Counted from the stretch's first letter, positions 1 to 6,102 are shown. The stretch: 8,706 bases of DNA from Pseudomonadota bacterium (GCA_030612385.1 JAUWNZ010000040.1:1-8706), one strand, 5' to 3'. Translations and numbers: made by a program. Notes: generated by a model not told the origin, from the sequence alone.

Positions 1-1
1 A

Positions 2-415
2 TCGATCTCAGATGTAGGCAATGTTCCGCTCGATCAGGCATTTATCGGTTCCTGTACCAACGGCTGGCTGGAAGATCTACGCGAGGCGGCAGGTATCCTG
101 AAAGGAAGAACAATCGCTCGCGGCTTGAGGCTTATAGTTATACCGGGCTCACCCTGGATATATAAGAAAGCCGTGCAGGAGGGAATTATTGAGATATTCC
201 TCGACGCGGGCGCGGTGATCGGTCCACCTTGCTGCGGTCCCTGTCTCGGTGGGCATATGGGCGTACTTGCAGAAGGGGAGCGGGCCATATCAACAACCAA
301 CAGAAATTTTATAGGGAGAATGGGACACCCGGGCAGTGAGGTCTATCTGTCCAATCCCCTTGTGGCAGCCGCATCCGCTGTTCTGGGAAGGATCGGCGGC
401 CCCGATGAGCTTTAA
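2..415 (+). CDS. leuC: 3-isopropylmalate dehydratase large subunit, C-terminal part (cut by left edge)
   Basis: Large subunit of isopropylmalate isomerase, which with LeuD converts 2-isopropylmalate to 3-isopropylmalate in cytosolic leucine synthesis. Only the last 137 codons are present; the reading frame is open back to base 2 and the true start lies outside. Two [4Fe-4S] ligand motifs are visible. GSCTNG lies near visible residue 17, and the CCGPC pair near residue 80 is followed by LGGHMGVL and [19 protein letters not shown], the standard family C-terminal signature. All three cluster cysteines are present. The compact end matches the short LeuC/HacA type (about 420 aa) rather than the longer enterobacterial LeuC. 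Oddity: the residue after SCTNG is Trp, where family members usually have Arg. Homoaconitase or a related hydro-lyase is possible by sequence alone, but the downstream leuD and leuB favour leucine synthesis. Confidence 0.93.
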   Translation, partial: SISDVGNVPLDQAFIGSCTNGWLEDLREAAGILKGRTIARGLRLIVIPGSPWIYKKAVQEGIIEIFLDAGAVIGPPCCGPCLGGHMGVLAEGERAISTTNRNFIGRMGHPGSEVYLSNPLVAAASAVLGRIGGPDEL

Positions 416-429
416 TTTTGTAACCATTC

Positions 430-447
430 ACCGCAGAGAACGCAGAG
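430..447. repeat. Two tandem 9-mers (ACCGCAGAG / AACGCAGAG)
   Basis: Two adjacent copies of a 9-base unit that differ at one base lie just after leuC, followed by a degenerate start of a third (ACGAC). From memory, CGCAGAG-type short tandem repeats are frequent in intergenic DNA of environmental bacteria. No function can be assigned from the sequence. Confidence 0.5.
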
Positions 448-528
448 ACGACAAAACAATTAGCTTAGGATTATACTCAACACGGCCATAGCTCACGCTT
501 TTTGAGTCAGTCAAGATTGCACAGAATA

Positions 529-629
529 TGTAGAGGAAGGCTTTAGCCTTCCATATGTGTTGGCACGTAACGGAAAGTTTTAACCTCCACTAAAAGAGAA
601 TGGAGACCTAAAGGTCTCCGCTACACGGG
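529..629. repeat. Paired-palindrome intergenic module, copy A
   Basis: Two short hairpins about 50 bases apart sit between leuC and leuD. The first has arms GGAAGGCT (535-542) and AGCCTTCC (545-552). The second has arms GGAGACCT (602-609) and AGGTCTCC (612-619). The ends form an inverted repeat: TGTAGAGGA at 530-538 against TCCGCTACA at 617-625, with one mismatch. The same layout with nearly the same palindromes recurs at 4958-5043, so this is a repeat family and not a gene-specific signal. It resembles a REP/BIME pair or a very small MITE. There is no T-tract, so it is not an obvious intrinsic terminator. Confidence 0.8.
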
Positions 630-677
630 ATTCATGTATACTCTACAAAGAAAGTTTTACCATAAAAGGTATTTTAA

Positions 678-1175
678 ATGAAATTTCAAGGAAATGTATG
701 GAAGTTTGGCGACAATATTGATACTGATCTGATCATACCTGCGAGATGCCTCAACGTATCGGATGGATCTGAGTTGGCAAAGAGTTGTTTTATAGATGTC
801 AATCCGGATTTCGCAAGAGATGTCTCTTCCGGCGACATACTGATTGCAGGCAGAAACTTTGGTTGTGGCTCATCTCGTGAACATGCCCCGCTTGCGATCA
901 AAGAGGCGGGTATCAGCGTGATAATTGCCGGGAGTTTTGCGAGGATATTTTACCGAAACGCGTTTAATATAGGTCTGCCGCTCCTTGAATCGGAAGAGGC
1001 AGGCGAAGGGCTATCGGAAGGAGAACAGGTATCTGTCGATCTCGCAACCGGTGAGATCAAAAATATCGACAGCGGAAAAACCTTTCACGCGCATTCAATT
1101 CCGGATTTCATGAGGGAACTGATAGAAGCAGGCGGGTTGGTGGAATATATCAAAAGGAGTAAAATCAGACCATGA
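678..1175 (+). CDS. leuD: 3-isopropylmalate dehydratase small subunit
   Basis: Small (swivelling) subunit of isopropylmalate isomerase; it completes the active site with LeuC. At 165 residues it belongs to the short LeuD/HacB type (roughly 160-170 aa), not the roughly 200-aa enterobacterial form. Visible motifs are DNIDTDLIIPAR (residues 12-23), NFGCGSSREHAP (60-71), and SFARIFYRNAFNIGLPLLE, all typical of the family. The specificity loop reads CLNVSD (24-29), where relatives generally have YL followed by R, V or N; here Cys replaces Tyr. The ATG start is preceded by AAAGGT about 8 bases upstream. The stop overlaps the leuB start (ATGA), so the two are translationally coupled. LeuC lies 262 bp upstream, separated by a repeat module. 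Homoaconitase small subunit is the main alternative, less likely beside leuB. Confidence 0.95.
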   Translation: MKFQGNVWKFGDNIDTDLIIPARCLNVSDGSELAKSCFIDVNPDFARDVSSGDILIAGRNFGCGSSREHAPLAIKEAGISVIIAGSFARIFYRNAFNIGLPLLESEEAGEGLSEGEQVSVDLATGEIKNIDSGKTFHAHSIPDFMRELIEAGGLVEYIKRSKIRP

Positions 1176-2239
1176 AGAGCTACGATATTGGTGTAATACC
1201 AGGAGATGGTACAGGGCCTGAGGTAACAGAGGAGGCCATTAAGGCATTGAATGCCATTTCAGAGGTTGGGGGGGTGCAATTTAATCTCGTGCATTATGAT
1301 ATTGGCGGAGAGAGATATCTCAGCAAGGGAGAACTCCTTCCGGATACTGTTCTTTCTGAACTAAGAGAGATGGATGCCGTACTCCTTGGGGCGATCGGTC
1401 ATCCAAAAGTCAACCCGGGAATACTTGAAAAGGAAATTTTACTGAAGCTTCGCTTTGAACTGGACCTTTACATAAACCTAAGACCCGTCATTCTCTTACC
1501 AGGCGTTTATACGCCTATTAAAGATAAGGGGCCTGAGGATATCGACTTTGTGGTTGTAAGAGAAAATACTGAAGGACTCTATACCGGAAGTGGTGGTTTT
1601 TTGAAGAAAGGGACTAAGAATGAGGTAGCGATTCAGGAATCGATAAATACAAGAGGAGGGGTTGAGCGCTGCATCCGCTTTGCATTCGAATATTGCAGGA
1701 GAAGGAATAAGGAAAAGAGGCTGACACTGTGCGGGAAAACGAATGTGCTCACCTACGCATTCGATCTGTGGGAGAGGGTCTTCAATGAATGCGGCAGGGA
1801 CTATCCTGATATCGAAACCGATTACGCCCACGTGGATGCCATATGTATGTGGATGGTAAAGAATCCTGAATTTTTTGATGTGATCGTGACAGATAATATG
1901 TTCGGAGATATCATTACTGATCTGGGAGCAATGATTCAGGGTGGAATGGGTATAGCCGCCGGCGGCAATATAAACCCGGAAGGCGTCGCAATGTTTGAAC
2001 CGATCGGAGGCTCTGCCCCGAAATATACGGGCTTAAACAAGATAAATCCATTAGCTGCGATAGCTGCAGTTCAGATGATGCTTGATTATCTCGAAGAGGA
2101 AACATTATCGGCAATCCTTTTGGGGGCGATCAAGAGAGTGGTAAAAGACGATGTCAAAAGCCTGAGCGCCGGTAAAATGGGGTATGGAACGCGTGAGGTG
2201 GGAGATTTAGTGGCACGCTATATCAGGTCCACAGATTAA
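1172..2239 (+). CDS. leuB: 3-isopropylmalate dehydrogenase
   Basis: NAD-dependent oxidative decarboxylase of 3-isopropylmalate, the step after LeuCD. It is 355 residues, normal for the beta-decarboxylating dehydrogenase family. The N-terminus has the GVIPGDGTGPEV signature. The substrate region reads LLKLRFELDLYINLRPV, followed by RENTEGLYTG. By comparison with the Thermus enzyme, the catalytic residues appear to be Tyr137, Lys189 (GKTNVL), and Asp222, Asp246 and Asp250 (HVDA and FGDIITD), all intact. GGSAPKYTG lies in the cofactor region. The LLKLRF..D.Y.NLRPV.LLPGV wording is closer to actinobacterial-type LeuB than to the E. coli enzyme. AAGGAG (1154-1159) lies 12 bases before the ATG, inside leuD. 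Isocitrate or homoisocitrate dehydrogenase is unlikely given the neighbours. No intrinsic terminator is evident after the stop. Confidence 0.94.
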   Translation: MKSYDIGVIPGDGTGPEVTEEAIKALNAISEVGGVQFNLVHYDIGGERYLSKGELLPDTVLSELREMDAVLLGAIGHPKVNPGILEKEILLKLRFELDLYINLRPVILLPGVYTPIKDKGPEDIDFVVVRENTEGLYTGSGGFLKKGTKNEVAIQESINTRGGVERCIRFAFEYCRRRNKEKRLTLCGKTNVLTYAFDLWERVFNECGRDYPDIETDYAHVDAICMWMVKNPEFFDVIVTDNMFGDIITDLGAMIQGGMGIAAGGNINPEGVAMFEPIGGSAPKYTGLNKINPLAAIAAVQMMLDYLEEETLSAILLGAIKRVVKDDVKSLSAGKMGYGTREVGDLVARYIRSTD

Positions 2240-2365
2240 CCCGGCAGACAGGCGGGAATCTATGATCACTTACTTCTAAGCCGGACAAGCCGGAGCCGAA
2301 GGGGAAAGAATGAACATCGAACGTCCAACATCGAATGTTGAATGGGAAAAGATGAAGAGAAGTTT

Positions 2366-2395
2366 GTAGGGTGGATTAAGCGGAGCGAATCCACC
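2366..2395. repeat. GTAGGGTGGATT...AATCCACC hairpin repeat
   Basis: GGTGGATT (2370-2377) pairs perfectly with AATCCACC (2388-2395) around a 10-base loop, AAGCGGAGCG. It is preceded by GTAG. I recognise the GTAGGGTGGATTAAGCG...AATCCACC pattern as a widely scattered intergenic palindrome in proteobacterial genomes, from memory and not checked by search. No T-run follows it. Confidence 0.65.
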
Positions 2396-2466
2396 GAAAG
2401 CCCTTGAAACTTGAAATTGGAAAGTAGAAATTTGGGGGCGATGAAACGAGTTTACAAGTTGACAGA

Positions 2467-2490
2467 CTTCGGTGAGCTCAGTCGAGCCGT
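2467..2490. repeat. GGTGAGCTCAGTCGAGCC palindromic motif
   Basis: This stretch contains the perfect 8-base palindrome TGAGCTCA (2473-2480) and a small GCTC/GAGC hairpin (2476-2487). The wording CTTCGGTGAGCTCAGTCGAGCC closely matches a dispersed intergenic repeat that I recall from many bacterial genomes. It sits in the centre of the larger fold-back. Function unknown. Confidence 0.5.
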
Positions 2491-2598
2491 ACAAAAACAT
2501 GAAGGCCGAATTTCCAATTTCTATTTTCTAATTTCAACGTTCAATGTTCGATGTTGGACGTTTATCTTTTCGAACCTGTGAGCGGTTCCAGACAGAAT

Positions 2599-3207
2599 AT
2601 GTTACTGTCAATCAACACAGAAAATCCCCAGCAGCGATTGATCGGAAAGGCTGTCGATATATTGAAGGATGGGGGAATAATTATCTACCCCACCGATACG
2701 GTCTATGGAATGGGTTGCGACCTCTTTAATAAAAAAGGCATCGAAAAGATTTACGAGATCAAGCATAGAAGCAAAAAACAACCTCTCAGCTTTATCTGCG
2801 CAGACCTCAAGGATATAAGCCGCTACGCCCATGTGCCGAACTACGCTTACAAAATAATGAGGCGCCTGTTACCCGGACCTTACACCTTTATACTCGAGGC
2901 ATCCAGGCTCGTTCCGAAAATCCTGCTCCCAAAGAGAAAAACAACCGGAATCAGAATTCCGGATAATCTGATATCTCTCTCCCTTGCCAGGGAGTTAGGA
3001 CATCCTATTATAAGCACCAGCGCAATGATTGAACAGAATGAAATATCAGGCGACGCATCCGAGATCGAAGAAAAATTAGGGCGTTGCGTGGATCTTATTA
3101 TCGATGGGGGCATCCTTGGTACGGAACAATCGAGTATTGTAAACCTGGTCGACGGCATACCTCAGGTTATCAGGGCTGGCAAAGGTGACATAAGCTCCCT
3201 CCTGTAA
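2599..3207 (+). CDS. yciO: YciO-type Sua5/YciO/YrdC family protein
   Basis: A member of the family that makes threonylcarbamoyl-AMP for the t6A tRNA modification, but of the YciO branch, whose role is less certain. With the chosen start it is 202 residues, like E. coli YciO (about 206). The start at 2599 gives MLLSINTENPQQRLI, which lines up with the YciO N-terminus. The in-frame ATG at 2551 adds 16 residues encoded largely by repeat DNA and is rejected, although neither start has a strong Shine-Dalgarno. Motifs are YPTDTVYGMGCD (30-41), KHRSKKQPLS (55-64), LPGPYTFIL (91-99), KRKTTGIRIPDN (112-123) and STSAM (139-143). TsaC/Sua5 enzymes usually read STSAN at that last site; YciO does not have the Asn. 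It lies 47 nt upstream of the RNase gene and probably shares its transcript. It could still be the cell's only t6A synthase; that depends on whether a tsaC exists elsewhere. Confidence 0.88.
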   Translation: MLLSINTENPQQRLIGKAVDILKDGGIIIYPTDTVYGMGCDLFNKKGIEKIYEIKHRSKKQPLSFICADLKDISRYAHVPNYAYKIMRRLLPGPYTFILEASRLVPKILLPKRKTTGIRIPDNLISLSLARELGHPIISTSAMIEQNEISGDASEIEEKLGRCVDLIIDGGILGTEQSSIVNLVDGIPQVIRAGKGDISSLL

Positions 3208-3244
3208 ACCGCCATAGCCGATCGACCACAAAAAAACATAAAAA

Positions 3245-3249
3245 AAGGA
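3245..3249 (+). promoter_or_regulatory. Ribosome binding site of the RNase E/G gene
   Basis: AAGGA lies 5 bases before the ATG at 3255, in an A-rich leader (runs of 7 A before and within it). It supports that start over any internal ATG. No promoter is obvious in the 47-base gap, consistent with read-through from yciO. Confidence 0.65.
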
Positions 3250-3254
3250 TCATT

Positions 3255-4844
3255 ATGAAAAAGAAAATGCTGATAAATGCCATCGATGAAGAACAGAGCC
3301 GAATGGCCATTGTCGATGGTGACGGCAAGCTGACGGAATTCAACATTCAGATGTCGACTAAGGAACGGACAACCGGAAACATCTACAAGGGGATTGTCGT
3401 AAAGGTAGAGCGCGGTCTCCAGGCAGCTTTTGTGAACTGTGGAAGCGGCAGAAATGGTTTCCTCCCTCTGAACGATGTCCACCCGGAATATTTAGTCAAA
3501 AAAGAAGGCGCACAGGAAACAAGACCTGCTCTAAAAACCGGACAGGAAGTACTCGTTCAGATATTGAGAGAAGAAAGAGACAGAAAAGGGGCGATGCTTA
3601 CAACCTATATATCGCTGGCAGGGCGGTATATTGTCCTGATGCCCAACAAAAAGAGCAGCGGTATATCTCGGAAGATAGAAGATGAGGCGGAGCGAGAGAA
3701 ACTAAAGGAGTTGATGAATCAGATAAACAAAGATGAAAAGATCGGTTACATTGTCCGTACAGCAGGAATAAACAGAAAAAAACAGGAACTTTCCAGCGAC
3801 TACCAGCGCCTTCTCAGATTATGGGGAGACATACAGGAAAAGTCCAAAACCACCAGGGCGCCATCGCTTATCTATCAGGAAAGTGACTTTGGAGTGCGCT
3901 CGCTACGGGACTATTTTACACCGGATATCGACGAGATTCGTGTTGATGATATTGAGATATTTAGAAAAATGAAGGATTACTGCAAGGTGGTTTCCCCGAG
4001 AAGTATCAAGTTAATCAAACATTACAACGAGAAGACCCCTATCTTTAACAAGTATCAGCTCGAGGATCAGATAGCGGCGATTTACAGAGATCGGGTGCCC
4101 CTGAAATCCGGTGGTTCTATCATCATAAGTCCCACAGAGGCGATGTTCACAATAGATGTTAACTCTGGGCGCGCCTTAAATAAAAAGAATATTGAGCAAA
4201 CCGCCTTCCAGACAAACCTCGAAGCGGCCGATGAAATAGCGAGACAGCTCAGATTGAGAGATCTGGGAGGACTGATTGTAATAGATTTCATAGATATGAT
4301 GGACAGCAGACATAATGCGGAAGTGGAAAGGACATTTAAAAAGGCCTTAAGCCTGGATAGATCCAGAATACGGCTCTTAAAAATATCCAGGCTCGGCATT
4401 CTGGAACTCTCGAGGCAGAAAAAACAATCCACAATCCAGGAAATCAGTCATACCGTATGTCCCTACTGCAAGGGCAGCGGGCTGAGACCATCATTAGGAT
4501 ATGCGGCGTTAGGCATCCTGAGAAAAATCAAATCAGAGGTGGCGAAGGGGAGTTCCTCTACTATTAAAGCATTTCTTCCATATGAGGTGGCCGACTATTT
4601 ATTGAATCAAAAGAGAAGTGAAATCAGCAAGCTCGAAAGTTTCTATGACACATCGATATATATATCGGGAAGCCCGGAAATAGAGTGGGACAAATCAAGG
4701 TTTGAATTCGTTAAAAGAGAAGAGATGGGGGAAACTGATCTCAAAGAAGAAAACAGTCAACCTCTCAAAATAGAACCGCAAAAAAGGAAAAACGACCAGC
4801 CAAAGATACTCAGCCAGATTATCAATATATTGAAATTAGGCTGA
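3255..4844 (+). CDS. rng: Rne/Rng family endoribonuclease (RNase G-like)
   Basis: A single-strand-specific endoribonuclease acting in rRNA maturation and mRNA decay. It is 529 residues, close to RNase G (489) and lacking the long scaffold half of E. coli RNase E. An S1 RNA-binding domain spans about residues 39-125 (GNIYKGIVVKVERGLQAAFV at its start). The catalytic DNase I-like region holds FTIDVNSGR with Asp301 and VIDFIDM with Asp344, equivalent to RNase E Asp303 and Asp346. The zinc-link CPYC (Cys402, Cys405) matches RNase E Cys404/Cys407 and is needed for dimer pairing. NLEAADEIARQLRLRDLGG is near-identical to RNase E. The last 40 residues are a Lys/Glu/Gln-rich tail beyond the RNase G core. 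The stop codon falls inside a heptad repeat (AGGCTGA), so the final Leu-Gly-stop is repeat-encoded. It converges with proC. Confidence 0.95.
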   Translation: MKKKMLINAIDEEQSRMAIVDGDGKLTEFNIQMSTKERTTGNIYKGIVVKVERGLQAAFVNCGSGRNGFLPLNDVHPEYLVKKEGAQETRPALKTGQEVLVQILREERDRKGAMLTTYISLAGRYIVLMPNKKSSGISRKIEDEAEREKLKELMNQINKDEKIGYIVRTAGINRKKQELSSDYQRLLRLWGDIQEKSKTTRAPSLIYQESDFGVRSLRDYFTPDIDEIRVDDIEIFRKMKDYCKVVSPRSIKLIKHYNEKTPIFNKYQLEDQIAAIYRDRVPLKSGGSIIISPTEAMFTIDVNSGRALNKKNIEQTAFQTNLEAADEIARQLRLRDLGGLIVIDFIDMMDSRHNAEVERTFKKALSLDRSRIRLLKISRLGILELSRQKKQSTIQEISHTVCPYCKGSGLRPSLGYAALGILRKIKSEVAKGSSSTIKAFLPYEVADYLLNQKRSEISKLESFYDTSIYISGSPEIEWDKSRFEFVKREEMGETDLKEENSQPLKIEPQKRKNDQPKILSQIINILKLG

Positions 4845-4887
4845 GGGCTGGGGTAGGCTGTAGGTGGATAGGCTGAAGGCTGTAAGG
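4838..4887. repeat. GGCTGAA/GGCTGTA heptad repeat tract at the rng stop
   Basis: Degenerate copies of a seven-base unit (AGGCTGA, GGGCTGG, TAGGCTG, TAGGTGG, ATAGGCTGAAGGCTGTAAGG) run from the last rng codons into the gap. The same unit appears at 5153-5180 and, inverted, at 5216-5240 near proC. The rng TGA (4842-4844) is part of the first unit. Confidence 0.7.
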
Positions 4888-4957
4888 TAAAAGTAAAAAA
4901 CAAATTTGACTTTTGAGGTATCAGCTCAATGAATAGCGGAAGGCATATGGCAGAAGC

Positions 4958-5043
4958 ATGTAGCGGAAGGCTTCAGCCTTCTATGTACTTCAGTCATACC
5001 GTGTTACGTGAATATGGAGACCTGAAGGTTCCGCTACATGGGG
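4958..5043. repeat. Paired-palindrome intergenic module, copy B
   Basis: This is the second copy of the module at 529-629. The left hairpin is GAAGGCT (4966-4972) / AGCCTTC (4975-4981). The right hairpin, GGAGACCTGAAGGTTCC, has lost one base relative to copy A, leaving a bulge. The ends are a perfect 10-base inverted repeat, TGTAGCGGAA (4959-4968) and TTCCGCTACA (5029-5038). The spacer differs completely from copy A. An extra fragment TAGCGGAAGGC lies just upstream at 4934-4944, a direct repeat of 4961-4971. Confidence 0.8.
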
Positions 5044-5151
5044 GCTGTGCAAAACTCAAAGGCGTAACCTCTACGCCCAAACCCCGCTTCCGGAAGATGG
5101 AGGCAGCTACGTGTCTGGATGTGCCCCTATTTATTGAACTGATACGGTTAA

Positions 5152-5249
5152 AGGTTGAAGGCTGAAGGCTGAAGGCTATTAGGGCTGTAGGAATATTAAT
5201 TATAACCACTTTTTACCTTCAGCCTAACAGCCTTCAGCCTAAGCAACCT
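5152..5249. repeat. Heptad inverted repeat beside the proC stop
   Basis: The left arm carries tandem heptads GGTTGAA, GGCTGAA, GGCTGAA, GGCTATT (5153-5180). The right arm carries two copies of CCTTCAGCCT (5216-5225 and 5231-5240), each complementary to AGGCTGAAGG in the left arm (5159-5168, 5166-5175). A 24-base AT-rich loop, which ends in TTTTT on the plus strand, separates them. Transcribed from either side it would form a long stem with several possible registers. It could act as a bidirectional terminator for rng and proC; that is inference, and no clean U-tract follows the stem. Confidence 0.7.
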
Positions 5250-5255
5250 GAGCGG

Positions 5256-6068
5256 TTACCTTCCCAATTCCCTTGAACGAAGGGTCGCTGCTTCAACAGC
5301 GGCAATAAGGGTTGCTCTGAGATTTCCCTTCTCAATAGCCTTCAGGCCGGCAATGGTGGTTCCCCCTGGGGAGGCGACCATATCCTTCAACTCAGCCGGG
5401 TGTTTTTCCCCCTTCAGACAGAGTTTAGCTGCGCCGAGGAGCGTTTGCGCCGAAAGTTTCAGGGCAATTTCCCTGCTCAGCCCCATGTTGACACCGGCAT
5501 CCGAAAGCGCCTCAATTATTACAAATCCATATGCTGGTCCGCTTCCGCTCAGGCCGGTCACGGCATCCATAAGGTCTTCCTTTACGACAACAGTAAGACC
5601 TACCGAATCAAAGATATGGCGGGCCATGGCAAGATCATCCTCACTGGCGTTATCCCCTTTCGCAATGGCAGCGGCCCCCTCACCGATAAGCGCCGGCGTA
5701 TTCGGCATGGCCCTGATCACACGAACACCTTTTTGGAGATGTTCTTCTATGAATCTTGTGGTTATTCCGGCCGCAATTGATATGATCAGCTTGGTCTCAT
5801 CAATCATACACGATACATCCTCCAGAACTTCCGTCATGTTCTGAGGTTTGACCGATAAAATAACTATATCTGCATTTTTTACCGCTTCTCTATTATTCCT
5901 GGTCACATTAACCTGGTACTTATTCCCGAAATAATCCAGTCTTTCCGCTAAGATATCGGAGACGGTTATGCTTTCCGAAGATACCAGCCTGCCTGAAATC
6001 ATGCCACCGATGAGAGCTTCTCCCATCTTCCCCCCACCTATAACGCCCACTTTTTTGCCTTTTAACAT
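5256..6068 (-). CDS. proC: Pyrroline-5-carboxylate reductase
   Basis: NAD(P)H-dependent reduction of 1-pyrroline-5-carboxylate to proline, the last step of proline synthesis, in the cytosol. The length of 270 residues is typical (about 270). The N-terminal Rossmann motif is GVIGGGKMG (8-16), followed by VKPQ (73-76), RAMPNTPA (119-126), LSGSGPAYGFVIIEAL (173-187) and the C-terminal family signature AELKDMVASPGGTTIAGL (225-242). The ATG start is preceded on the minus strand by AAGGGGG about 13 bases upstream, somewhat distant but the best candidate. The gene is alone on the minus strand. It is convergent with rng and divergent from yggT, although proC is commonly co-oriented with yggT in other bacteria. 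No frameshift or missing motif is seen. Confidence 0.96.
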   Translation of the reverse strand: MLKGKKVGVIGGGKMGEALIGGMISGRLVSSESITVSDILAERLDYFGNKYQVNVTRNNREAVKNADIVILSVKPQNMTEVLEDVSCMIDETKLIISIAAGITTRFIEEHLQKGVRVIRAMPNTPALIGEGAAAIAKGDNASEDDLAMARHIFDSVGLTVVVKEDLMDAVTGLSGSGPAYGFVIIEALSDAGVNMGLSREIALKLSAQTLLGAAKLCLKGEKHPAELKDMVASPGGTTIAGLKAIEKGNLRATLIAAVEAATLRSRELGR

Positions 6069-6102
6069 TTATCTTATCTTTCCCCCTTGTAACTTGATAT
6101 CA

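Larger units (their letters stand above)
2311..2565. repeat. Nested inverted-repeat (fold-back) region between leuB and yciO
   Basis: Two inverted repeats are nested one inside the other. The outer arms are 2320-2342 (beginning AACGTCCAACATCGAA) and 2540-2562 (ending TTCGATGTTGGACGTT), matching at 21 of 23 positions. The inner arms are 2411-2432 (beginning TTGAAATTGGAAAG) and 2516-2537, matching at 20 of 22. A separate hairpin (2366-2395) lies only in the left half, between outer and inner arm. The centre holds a further palindromic motif (2467-2490). No convincing protein is encoded. The right outer arm overlaps an upstream candidate ATG of the next gene at 2551. Similar GTTCGATGTTGGACGTT elements recur in environmental bacterial genomes, as I remember them. 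Confidence 0.8.
4845..5255. other. 411-bp non-coding gap between convergent rng and proC
   Basis: The gap holds the heptad tract next to rng, the second paired-palindrome module (4958-5043), and the heptad inverted repeat next to proC (5152-5249). The middle part (about 5044-5150) shows nothing recognisable. An open frame at 4929-5165 runs straight through the palindromes and heptads and has no family resemblance or ribosome binding site, so I do not call it a gene. Confidence 0.75.

Noticed and set aside
529..629. CRISPR-like repeats
   Set aside because: The palindromes are not regularly spaced identical direct repeats, there are only two per module, and no cas genes are present.
416..677. 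Possible leader-peptide attenuator or T-box before leuD
   Set aside because: There is no Leu-rich short frame, no T-box consensus and no terminator stem with a U-tract; the hairpins belong to a repeat family found elsewhere in the window.
2240..2300. Intrinsic terminator after leuB
   Set aside because: Only short GC stems (CCGG/CCGG, CCCG/CGGG) are visible and no T-run follows.
2276..2500. Minus-strand frame of 74 codons in the leuB-yciO gap
   Set aside because: It consists of the inverted-repeat arms and hairpins read as protein; low complexity and no start signal.
4929..5165. Open frame of 78 codons in the rng-proC gap
   Set aside because: It runs through the palindromes and heptad repeats, has no ribosome binding site and no family resemblance; its content is explained by repeats.
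5353..5844. Plus-strand frame of 163 codons opposite proC
   Set aside because: It is the antisense shadow of a complete, well-conserved proC.
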